This document shows positions 22,094-32,000 of a stretch of DNA of 64,000 nucleotides, one piece after another (the first letter of the stretch is position 1; each line of letters starts with the position of its first letter). The DNA is taken from assembly GCA_007115705.1 (NCBI GenBank), contig QXEO01000149.1, positions 794,450-858,449 on the forward strand, in the 5' to 3' direction. The notes under the pieces are model-generated. The model was not told where the DNA came from. It worked only from the letters and a program-made list of their open reading frames with translations, and ran no database searches. Position numbers and translations under genes: made by a program. Source of the stretch: Dactylis glomerata. Taxonomy: Eukaryota > Streptophyta > Magnoliopsida > Poales > Poaceae.

Positions 22094-24289
22094 ATGCCTA
22101 GCGACAAAGCCCCCGGCCCCGATGGGTTTTTGGGAGCCTTCTTCAAGAAGTGTTGGGTAATTATCAAAAACGATGTCATAAAGGTCATTGACCGTTTTGG
22201 AGAACTTCACGTCCAAGATTTTCATTGGCTAAACTCCGCCAACATTGCCCTATTGCCTAAGAAGGAGGTGGCGGAGGAGATCGCGGACTTTAGGCCCATT
22301 AGCCTCATCCATGCTATCGCCAAGATGCTTGCCCTTCGTCTTGCACCGCATATGAACGAGCTCATCTCCAATGCGCAAAGTGCTTTCATCAAGAAAAGAA
22401 GCATTCACGACAATTTTCTTTATGTGAAGAACCTTGCCTCCAAATTCAACAAAGCAAAAACACCGGCCCTCCTTTTCAAGCTTGACATTCGCAAGGCCTT
22501 TGATTCTGTTAGATGGGAGTACATTTTGGACCTTCTCCAACGAAGAGGCTTCCCCGCTCGTTTTTGGGATTGGGTGACCGCTTTGTTCTCTACGGCCACC
22601 TCCCGGGTGCTTCTCAATGGCATTGCCGGTGCTCCTATTATGCACGGAAGAGGCCTTAGGCAAGGTGATCCGTTATCACCGCTCCTCTTCGTTCTTGCCA
22701 TTGACCCTATCACGCAAATCCTCGAAGAGGCCACTCGGGTTGGTCTTCTTCACAAGCTCCGGGGGCGAGGTGTGATTTTGCGCACCTCCCTATATGCGGA
22801 CGACGCGGATATTTTTGTGGCTCCCATAAAAGATGATATCCAAAATCTTGCGTCTATCCTTCAAAGTTTTGGGGAAGTAACCGGCCTATGTACCAACTTC
22901 TTGAAGAGCTCCGTGGTCCCAATTCGGTGTGGGGAGATTGACCTTGACAACATCCTTGAGGGCATTCCGGCGATGCGGGCTACCTTCCCACTTCGATACC
23001 TTGGCCTTCCACTTTCGGTTTGGAGCCTCCGGAGAAGAGATTTCCAACATCTTGAAGACAAATGCGCTGGAAGGCTCCCTACTTGGAATGGAAAGCTTGT
23101 CAACATGGCCGGGAGGGTGTCCCTTGTCAAGTCGGTCTTGGCCTCTCAAGCTATTTACCACTTGACTCCCCTCACCATCCCGCCGGGCACCTTACAATAC
23201 ATCGATAAGTTAGAGAGGGTGTTTGTTTGGGCGGCCAAGGATTCTACCACCGGGGCCAAGTGCAAGGTTAATTGGGAAACCGTTTGTCGCCCCAAAATTT
23301 ATGGGGGCCTTGGTGTGCTTCACTTGGAGAAATTTGCCACGGCTCTTCGGCTACGTTGGCCTTGGCTTGTGTGGAAAGACAACAATAAGATTTGGGTGGG
23401 AACCGGCAACCAATGCAACGACAAAGACATGGAAATCTTCTATGCCGCCACAATCATCACCCTTGGAAATGGGCGCAAAACCCCCTTTTGGCATGCACCT
23501 TGGCTTCATGGGGCAATGCCAAAGGACATTGCCCCAAAAATTTATGAGATATGCAAGAGAAAGAATTGGAAGGTGGCTCAAGCTCTTCATGAAGACGAAT
23601 GGATCAAGAAACTTTGTGCCGAGGCTACCATATCTATTGAGCATCTCACGCAATTCGTGCAACTATGGTCCCTCATACAAAACGTGCATCTAGTTGAGGA
23701 GGTGGAGGATGACATTAGGTGGAAGCTAACGGGCAATGGACAATACTCCGCGGCTTCCGCATACAAGTTGCAATTCCTTGGCCTCATTGAGTCCCCCATT
23801 AACAAGATTGTTTGGAAAGCGTGGACTCCGCCAAAGGTGAAGAACCATGCATGGTTGGCATTGCAAAATAGGTTTTGGACGACGGATAGATTGTGGAGGC
23901 GTGGTCGGGAGAATTGCGGCCTATGCCCGCTTTTCAAACAAACCAAGGAAAGCAACAACCACTTATTTGTCCATTGTCGCTACACCGTTAGGATTTGGGA
24001 GCTTTTTAATGAGTGGATTGGTATCCAAGGTTTTTTCCCAAGGCAATGGGCGGGCATCGACATTAAAGATTGGTGGTCTTCTATGGCGGAGGTATCAAGC
24101 CCGCACCGGAAGGGTTTGGCTTCACTCACCTTGCTAACCATTTGGGAGATTTGGAAAGAAAGGAACGCTAGAGTTTTTCGTAATAAGCTTTCTCCATCCT
24201 TCGTAATCCTAGATAAGATCAAACATGAGGCTAGACTTTGGGTCGTCGCCGGGGCGAGAGGTTTGGGTGATTTGATGTCGGGAGAGTAG
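22094..24289 (+). CDS. LINE reverse transcriptase with C-terminal zinc-binding domain (ORF2 remainder)
   Basis: This 731-codon frame begins with the MPSDKAPGPDGF block that opens plant LINE polymerases. It includes the fingers motif LLPKK..ADFRPISL, the palm motif LDIRKAFDSVRW and the catalytic SLYADDADIF (Tyr-Ala-Asp-Asp, near 22790-22815). RQGDPLSPLLF lies just before it. Toward the C-terminus comes a zf-RVT type region with KAWTPPKVKNHAWLA and a Cys/His cluster (CGLCPLF...HLFVHC). The chosen ATG is simply the first in the open frame; the native protein began further upstream. Confidence 0.85.
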   Translation: MPSDKAPGPDGFLGAFFKKCWVIIKNDVIKVIDRFGELHVQDFHWLNSANIALLPKKEVAEEIADFRPISLIHAIAKMLALRLAPHMNELISNAQSAFIKKRSIHDNFLYVKNLASKFNKAKTPALLFKLDIRKAFDSVRWEYILDLLQRRGFPARFWDWVTALFSTATSRVLLNGIAGAPIMHGRGLRQGDPLSPLLFVLAIDPITQILEEATRVGLLHKLRGRGVILRTSLYADDADIFVAPIKDDIQNLASILQSFGEVTGLCTNFLKSSVVPIRCGEIDLDNILEGIPAMRATFPLRYLGLPLSVWSLRRRDFQHLEDKCAGRLPTWNGKLVNMAGRVSLVKSVLASQAIYHLTPLTIPPGTLQYIDKLERVFVWAAKDSTTGAKCKVNWETVCRPKIYGGLGVLHLEKFATALRLRWPWLVWKDNNKIWVGTGNQCNDKDMEIFYAATIITLGNGRKTPFWHAPWLHGAMPKDIAPKIYEICKRKNWKVAQALHEDEWIKKLCAEATISIEHLTQFVQLWSLIQNVHLVEEVEDDIRWKLTGNGQYSAASAYKLQFLGLIESPINKIVWKAWTPPKVKNHAWLALQNRFWTTDRLWRRGRENCGLCPLFKQTKESNNHLFVHCRYTVRIWELFNEWIGIQGFFPRQWAGIDIKDWWSSMAEVSSPHRKGLASLTLLTIWEIWKERNARVFRNKLSPSFVILDKIKHEARLWVVAGARGLGDLMSGE

Positions 24290-24962
24290 AACTTGTAATA
24301 TTGCCCTTTTTATTTTCTTGTAAACTCCTTCTTAATTAATTGAATTGGTCAAAGCTTTTGCCCACTGTTCAAAAAAATATATTTTCTGAAATATTTAAGC
24401 ACTTGGAAATTTAAATTTTAAAATAGTATAATAGGAGCATTTAAAATGTGGGATCACTGGATTCTTCCCCCAACAGGGCCATGGCAAACAGTATCATGAC
24501 CAGGTTCCTTCTCACCTGCTAGTAAACGGACACTCTATTTAAAGGCCGTTAGAGCATCTTCAATTGTGTCCCTCAAAGCGTTTTTCAAAGGGATTTGGAG
24601 CCCCCAGCCACACACTCCAAAGCCCCTTTCGATCCGGCGCGGCCTATTACGTTGTCCGACGTCCCGAGCCCATCCCCACTACACAGGGGACGCTGCGGGG
24701 GCGCCAGACGCTCGCGGAGAAGCTTCGCGAGTGGCGGGCCTGCCTCGTCAGCCGCACGAACCGAAGTGCTGCAGCTTTGCCTTAGTGGCGACGACAATTC
24801 CCAAGGAGGTCCAGGCGAGACGTCCCGTCGGCGCTACACCTCCTCCAAGCGTCGCTGCCGGAAGCCTTCCCGTGCATCTTCCCGCACCTTCTCCACATCT
24901 TCCCGCGCCTTCTCCACCGCTTCCCGCGCTTTCTCCACTCTTCTTGTCACGCTGCTACCGGC

Positions 24963-24970
24963 TATAAAAG
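24963..24970 (+). promoter_or_regulatory. TATA box upstream of the ORF in the Harbinger-like element
   Basis: TATAAAAG lies 71 bp before the ATG at 25034, a natural promoter distance for that ORF. Confidence 0.45.
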
Positions 24971-25033
24971 GCCGCCTCCGCGCGTTATGGCCACCACACC
25001 CGCCGGAAATCTTCCCTCCGCTTCCACATCAAC

Positions 25034-25639
25034 ATGCCTCGTCGCGTCGTAAGCACCTACACGATGCTCGGCCGATACCAGGCACCTCCACCACCGTCTC
25101 CATCTCCTCCTCCACCTCCCCCGGCCGACATCCCCGAGGAGGACGACGACCTCTACTTCAAGGAGGATGACGATGAGGGGCACCCGGAGCTCGCGGATCT
25201 GAACGCGGAGTTTAGAGCTCAAGAGGAACGGGAGGCAGTGAAGGAGGACGAGGCGGAGGAGGACGACGACGACCTTGACTTCAATGACGATGGGCCTAAC
25301 CTGGAGAAGACGACGGAGCAGAGGGCCATCCTCGCGTCCTACGAGTCACTGAAGAAGGCCAAGGCCGACGCCCGTGCCCACAAGGAAGCCGTCGAGGAGC
25401 AGCTTCGCCACGCGCTCGATGTCTCCGTCCAACGGGCGCCGACAGAGGAGGCGGGACGCTGCTTGTTCACGGAGGAGCGGCAACGTCTCCTCAAGGACGC
25501 GGCGGAACACCGAGCTCTTTTCGTGGGAATCCGGAGAGAGAGAGAGAGAGTGGCGGCGCACGGCGGTGGCGGCGGAGAAGTAGAAGAGGGAGGGAGGCGA
25601 CGGCGGGGCGAGGCCGTTGAACGCCCTGAAGGACAGTGA
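25034..25639 (+). CDS. Hypothetical acidic coiled-coil protein inside the Harbinger-like element
   Basis: The frame has 201 codons. The N-terminus is basic, followed by a Pro-Ser run (about residues 17-35) and an Asp/Glu-rich stretch (36-95). A charged, Ala/Glu/Arg-rich region likely to form a coiled coil follows (about 95-175), and the end is Gly/Arg-rich. I recognise no enzyme domain. GC content and codon use differ sharply from the AT-rich flanks. It could be a host-derived fragment captured by the element or an element-specific protein. It may also be a GC-rich frame open by chance: alternative frames are open over parts of the same stretch. Confidence 0.4.
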   Translation: MPRRVVSTYTMLGRYQAPPPPSPSPPPPPPADIPEEDDDLYFKEDDDEGHPELADLNAEFRAQEEREAVKEDEAEEDDDDLDFNDDGPNLEKTTEQRAILASYESLKKAKADARAHKEAVEEQLRHALDVSVQRAPTEEAGRCLFTEERQRLLKDAAEHRALFVGIRRERERVAAHGGGGGEVEEGGRRRRGEAVERPEGQ

Positions 25640-25858
25640 GTAGGCTAGGGTAGATCAACTAGCCGTTTTTATTCAAAAATTATAAAATAAATCAAATTTG
25701 AATGAAAACTTATAATTTCATATTATTTAATATTTGGGGGGTCTCGTTAGGGGGGCGCAGGCTGGAAACAGACACGCCTCAAAAGCAGTACCACGCGACG
25801 TCCTCCAAATGCTCGATCCGGCGTTGTCTGGGGAACGTTTTGAGGGACCAAGATGCTC

Positions 25859-28590
25859 TTACACCACTCAGTTTGTGGTACCCAGTGTCTCAACCGGTCA
25901 ACCCTACCGGCTACCGTGTAAACATTAATCAGCTATTGCCGATAATACCAGAAGGAAACATTAATCAGCTATTGCCGATAATATCAGAAGGAAATCACGA
26001 GATGTGCTCGTGTCAGTATATGGTAATTAAATACAACCATTTTTTTTAGAGCATATATATGTAATACTGCTGCATTAATTATAGACAGGAATGAGGACAA
26101 AAAAAATATGATTCGATGCAGAGTGAACTAAAAAAAACTAAGTTTCTGAAAAGGAACAGGCATGAGGTTTAGCATGTACAATTGAAGTCCGCATGACTTT
26201 AAAAGTGATATGTGTTCTTTAAAATAGGTACTTACATGACTCAGATCACTGCAAATACAACGTTGTACATATGCAGGTTCGTATAACCATGACGATCAAA
26301 TTACTAAACAGAATAGGATTATTAACAGACAAAAACTGTGTAACCGACCAAACATTTCTTGAGGACCACAATGGCAAAAACTAGTAGCTGCCAATATTAA
26401 TTATCAACGTTGTACATATGCGGAGTAGTTGCTTATGCATGGTCACTATGGGAAAGTGCCAAGCGAGGGTATACCCCTGCACTAGATAGAGCCATTGTTA
26501 CATGCCGAAGGAAGTTTCAGTACTAGAAACAAACCTCCAATACACTTATTTCGTAGAAAATAAAGAGTGGGAATAGTAGTAAAAGTAGATGATGCGCTGC
26601 TGAACCTATAAGTTGCGATATCCATGGGAACTGCAATATCACACCACAATCTTTTAATTAATTACACTTGGTGATCACAACAAATACTGAGAAGAAAGAA
26701 TCATGCATACAAATAGAAAACTGAGCTTTGCTGCATCCAAGCACAACTATGCGCCATTCCTAAGACAAGTTTTGATCAATCAAGCAGCGAAATATGAGCT
26801 TGGTCTAGTTGCGCAACTAACAAAATAAGCAGGCATATGTGCCTTATAAAAAACTAAAGGAGAAAGCCTCAAAGTATACAACAAACAATTGCAACTGTGA
26901 GTATATAAACCAAAGAATGAAAGGATAAATGTAAGGCAACAAACTGCAACTGTGAGTATACAAACCAAAGAATGAGAAGATAAATGTAAGGCAACAAACT
27001 GCAACCGTGTGTATATAAACCAAAGATGAATTATTCGCTGAAACTAGCGGAATCGAGGTTGCAAAAATTCTTTCATGAATTGCCAAGAAATAAATCTGAG
27101 ACAAAAGGCATGAAGCCTTTATAACTAAAGCAAGTAATACGATACATTAAATAGTAGCTGCTTGTGTCAGCAGCTTAAATTACAGGACTAAATAGATAAC
27201 GACAACCAAGTGAACATTACAGATTTAAACTAGCATTCAAGTGCAATAGCACATAAAAATCTACAGATGAACCCCTTCAAGCGGCAAATTCAGATTTGAA
27301 GCTTGAGCTTAGACACTACCTCCACAGCCCAGGTGTAATCCTAAGTGGGCCACAAATATTCGATCGCTGAATGAAGTAGATTCTTTATTTAGAGCATCAG
27401 AACTCGGAAGGGAAAACATTAGGTACAAACAAAATCAGTTGCATAAGAAGTGCGCTTTTGACAGAAGACAAGGCAGTCTTCAAAATGGCCATCAAAGTAG
27501 AAGTGATTTCTTCCTTGTTAGCTCCCAATTTGGACTGCGTATGCGTCTCCGCAGACAGCACGGTCCAAATGCGTCGGGCCGCTGGGAGCATTTTTATCTC
27601 TAGCCCGGTTAAAATCGGACCGATTTGGGCGTCTATGGTCAGTTTGCGTCGGGCCGTTGAAGATGCCCTAATACCCGAAGTTACGTATAGGATGGATGTG
27701 TGGTATTGTAGGGAAGGACGGTACATAGCTGCTCACTAGAGTCCTTTATTTTAAAATTAAAAAAATGACATTTTAAAGTTTCAAAAAAAATTAAAAAGTA
27801 TGTTCATGTAGGTAACGATGCATACTACAATTATGCAAAATCTCAATCTTAAATACATTGTATATGGGCTACATAAGAAGACAAAAGCTGACAAGTTTTA
27901 AGGTGTACTATTCACAAACCGAGATCTATAATTTTGTCTTTTTTTTGGAGAGTAGAATACAACTTATTTTGAATTGGTACTTTGCATTGATAAAGTATAT
28001 CTCATTATCTATATGTACATTTTTTCAGAATTTTTTGAAACTTAAAATGCATTTTTGAAATGTTCAAAATGAGCCAAATTGACGCACTCGGGTTACAGAC
28101 CAGGCATGAAGGCTGAGGGACATTTATGGGCAAAGTAGCCCGCAAAGTAGTCTTCGAGTTATTGTTGAACTGTGCCAAGTAGCTCCTTGATCTGGATTCC
28201 AGAACTTACGAGAAAGAAATCGCAAGAGATTCTTACAACCCGTGAAACCTGAAGAAGAAAAAGGAGGGCTCCGACCACCCTCGGGTATCACCATTTCCAA
28301 GCTGGGATAGCCCTAACTCCATTTCAGCGAAAATACCAGCCAGCAGAGAATATTGTTGGAGATACTCTCATATAGCTATGAAAGGCTCCCAGATTGGTGC
28401 GGCCTGTCATGTGGAACTAACTTCAAGAAAAGGGGTCCAATAAGATTTTCTTTTCCATGTAACTTCTTCATAAACAAAACTGCGTGGAGCATCAACCAGA
28501 CAAAAGTCATAATCTAGCAGTACATCTCCACCTACTTATCTACGTTAGGCCATAGATACATCTCCAGCTACTTATCTATGTTAGATAGTA
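25859..28590. other. AT-rich intergenic stretch, no gene supported
   Basis: Only short frames occur. The right part (about 28080-28560) might belong to the 3' side of the ankyrin-TPR transcript, but nothing proves it. At about 27540-27670 a GC-rich segment ends GTTGAAGATGCCCTA, like the edge of another Harbinger-type element; its other end was not found. Confidence 0.45.
26891..27029. repeat. 55-bp minisatellite, about 2.5 copies
   Basis: Copies begin at 26891, 26946 and 27001 with GCAACTGTGAGTATA or a close variant. Each contains AACCAAAGAATGA and AAATGTAAGGCAAC. The third copy is partial. Confidence 0.85.
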
Positions 28591-28748
28591 CTCCCTCCGT
28601 TTATAAATATAAGATGTTTTAATTTTGTGAAGCAAGTGTATCTAGACATCTTTTAGTGTGTAGGTTCACTGAAATATATACACTAAAACTTATCTAGATA
28701 CACTAGCTTCACAAACCTAAAACATCTTATATTTATAAACGGAGGGAG
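28591..28748. mobile_element. Stowaway MITE, long hairpin
   Basis: TA flanks lie at 28589-28590 and 28749-28750. The 158-bp element starts CTCCCTCCGTTTATAAATAT and ends with its complement. It is the same general family as the MITE at 840-978 (shared AAGATGTTTTA and TATCTAGA blocks). Confidence 0.93.
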
Positions 28749-29098
28749 TACGTGCTACTACATCTCAGGCCATTCTGGTTTCTTCCTTCGCGAAACACGG
28801 GCAAGCTCCAACGAAAATGCAGGTCCCGGAATAAGACAGCAACGCCACCATAAATCTCAGCAGATGCAGCCTGCAAGTTTTACCTACAAAGTTAACAGTA
28901 ACACTGTATAGTTAAAATCGCGCTGAGCCGTGTAAGGGACACTACTCGGAAGACATGTTAACATTAACCAACATGCTCTAACAACAGCCTGGCATGAGGC
29001 AAGCAAACAATTGGACGCAAGGAACTAAACCAAAGAGAAAAGGGTACCAAGTTCTTCACCGGCTGCATCATCGCTTGACTCACCTCTGATGTCTAATT
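28749..29098 (-). other. Probable 3' UTR of the ankyrin-TPR gene
   Basis: The sequence follows the stop codon (29101-29099, minus strand). A possible donor (GTGAGT, just after the stop) and an acceptor-like TTTGTAG further down hint at a 3'-UTR intron. This is not certain. Confidence 0.4.
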
Positions 29099-32000
29099 TC
29101 AATCCAGATCGTCGTTTCTCAGGTCCAATCTCAGTGCCGATACGAGTGCTCTGCATGCTCGGGCATACTCCTAAACAAGCAAACGTCAGTACACGGCAGG
29201 GGAATACGACAGAGTTTGGAAAACAAAATGCTAATGAAACTCTCTCTGCCTCAGCTCACCTTCACCAGTATCAGAGCTGCTGCTTGCTCACAGCAGCAAT
29301 TCGATAGATCCATCTTCATAGTTCTGTAGGTATAAGCATCATCCAAAGCCTTGTCTTCTTCGCCCATATGAAGCCAGCAAAGGCTCCTCTTTGCATACAA
29401 GGTTGAATCATCAGGGTCAATCTCCATTACCTGCACTTTGTACATGGAGACAAACAGTTTGTACATGGAGGTAACCTAGCAACAATTTATAATGCAACTG
29501 TTTCATAGTTCGGAGCAGTTTAGCCTTTTAGGCCAGAGAGAGGTTCATCAGCAGTAAAATGCACATCAGAACTAATGAAGAAGTATATATGCTGAAAGTG
29601 TATACCTTGGTATAGAGAGCCAACGCATCAGCATAATCATTTTCCTCAAATGCAGCATCCCCTTGCGTTTTCAAAGCAAATCTATCATTTTCCTCGAATG
29701 CAGCATCCCCTTGCTCTTTCAAAGCACATTCATCATTTACATCGAGGAGAGGAACCTAAATCAATGAAGAATTGAAAGTCAAACAGAATATAAAATGCAA
29801 ATTTACTCTTGAATTCACATAGTTTGTATGTTGAATTATTACATCAGCGACTGCACATCTAGCTACATGGGATGTGAGAGGGGAAAGAATCTCAACGCAG
29901 TCTGTCCGTCCTTGGGTTGCAGCAATTTCTGCTGCTGTTCTTCCAAACTGTTCACAATAATATGAAGGGTAAATCTTACAAATAAATAAGGGAGAGCTAT
30001 GCAATGAAAATATTAGGTTTTCCATTATGCAAAAAACAGAAGAATGTGGCGAAGGCATTTATACCCATATAACTATGAGATACAAAATATGACGAACTGT
30101 AGGTGATTGTGCAGGGCATATATTACTGTACCAATGTACATAAGAATATGGATGTCTAGATAAGTGTATGAGTAGCCAGATTCCGCTTATATCCTGGACA
30201 TGTCTAAAGCGTGAACAAGTGCATGAATGCTTAAACCAGCCTATTTCAATCATTTTGCTCTCTTTTGTGGTAAGCAGAGATCATGCTGAGTCCAGTATTA
30301 GATAAAACATTTTGTGTAATTGAGGGGCATTTTACCCTAAAGTTCACCCAGTTATGAAAGAACTTCATTAATTACAACAGAGTTTCACAATACCTTAGTT
30401 TGTAAGTACAGCATTTCTCACTTTTTAATAGCCGAACCAGAAAAGAACAATTTCCCATCTTCTATCCTATTTTCTAGTTCAATCATAACAATCCAAAACT
30501 CTCAGTTAAACATACAGCTCACTTTCGGAGTAAAACATCCATACTAGTCCCTAGCAGGGCACTCATTTTCTTTCCTTTGAATGAACAGCTTTCGGCCCTT
30601 TTCATGGACCGAAATTCATTAAAAAAATGAAAACTAGACATAAAACAGGCTAGTAAAGCAATGCTTTATAACACATTGACACCCAATTAATCACAAATAC
30701 ATGTGGCATCATTTAAGGCATTAGTCAAATGGCCTAAATTTAACTGTATTACTACTTATTAGCCAATCTCTTATAACATTCTAAGAATATACAGATCTTA
30801 GCAGCTACATCAAACTCATTTGAGTAGCAATGACAACTAAGGGGCAAGCTCACATATACAGATATGTAGCAAGCTCACAAGGTCAACAAGAGTGACCACT
30901 AACAACTTAAGTAGCAGTGCAAAAACTCACTTCATCACAAATATTTGCATCAGCGCCGGCTTCCAGCAAACACTTGATGCCACAAGTGAAGCCATTAGAT
31001 GCAGCTAATATTAATGGTGTTGTTACAGGCCTACCAGCATTGACATCAGCACCAGCCTGAAACATGGAATGTATAATATAGAATGCTGAAGATAGTGTTT
31101 AAAAAAAATGCAAGCTTCCCTCGCAAAAACTTTCTACGGTAGGAGATCTTTAGGGACAAGTCACTGCACCTTAATAAGTAGTTCCACACATTGCAGTGAA
31201 GAACCGAAGATAGCATATGAAAGTGGTGTATAGAATAAATGTGCAAATGTGTTAGGCTGGAGAGAAGAGAAAGAAAACATTACTTTCAGATAAACAATGA
31301 CAAGAAGGGTACGGGAGGAAAAAATATCAAACTTTATGAAGTTTTTAGAAAAACATGAAATAAATTACTGACAGTATGCATACCAAAAAAAAAGGCAAAA
31401 GGAACAATAATCCCTATCATCTTTGATATTTTCTAGATTGTATTATACTCCTTATTGGTAATTAGAGGCTTCTTTCAATCCAGCACATTAAAATGATAAA
31501 CTCCCACATTAATATAGAAAGGATTCTTCTAGTCATATTATTCTAGGTCATCGAAATTATCTAGATGCTTAGATCTCAGTTTTACAGTATAATCAGCACA
31601 TACGAAAATCAGGGAAACGTAGCTGCTATGTTGAGTCCAGCTGATTCACGGTAATATAATTTCCCTATTGTCATCTAGAAAAGGCCATAAGGCTGATTGG
31701 TCCATACTAGAGTCCAACCGACTTACATAATATAAAAAGGAAATTTCCAGCTAGCAGGACACAGGAGGCTGATTGTTCTCAATCAAAGCAAACTGGTAGC
31801 TTAGGAAATTTAATTGGAGACAGAAGAGGTATGTACAGAAAATGCTGATTACTAATGCATGTCAGCCAGCTCCTTAACCACATAAATAATACATGAGCTG
31901 ACAGGATGTCCCCCAGTAATGGTTCATCGCCAGATTTAAAAATAGCATACATATAGTTGTGAGAAGGCTACAAAATGCTGCATTACTGAAAAGTAAAAAT

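Larger units (their letters stand above)
21293..24376 (+). mobile_element. 5'-truncated LINE (non-LTR retrotransposon)
   Basis: The element opens inside the endonuclease domain and ends in a short A-run after CCCACTGTTC. A likely target duplication is ATATATTTTGTGAA at 21279-21292 and ATATATTTTCTGAA at 24377-24390 (one mismatch). Coding sequence covers the end of the endonuclease, reverse transcriptase and a C-terminal zinc-binding region. A 5' truncation of this kind is usual for LINEs. Confidence 0.88.
24551..25858. mobile_element. PIF/Harbinger-like non-autonomous element, TTA target duplication
   Basis: TTA occurs just outside both ends (24548-24550 and 25859-25861). The ends GAGCATCTTCAATTGTGTCC and, at the right, GGACCAAGATGCTC are inverted, and GTCCCTCAAA(A/G)CGTT is shared further in. 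A 3-bp TTA/TAA duplication is the mark of PIF/Harbinger transposases. There is no transposase inside; the body is GC-rich and holds a gene-like ORF with a TATA box. Confidence 0.75.

Noticed and set aside
26891..27029. Possible CRISPR-like spacing of repeats
   Set aside because: The 55-bp units are directly adjacent without spacers, so this is a minisatellite, and the genome is a plant's.
27458..27739. Overlapping ORFs on both strands near 27.5 kb
   Set aside because: They cover a GC-rich transposon-like edge (ending GATGCCCTA) and look like repeat sequence, not a gene.
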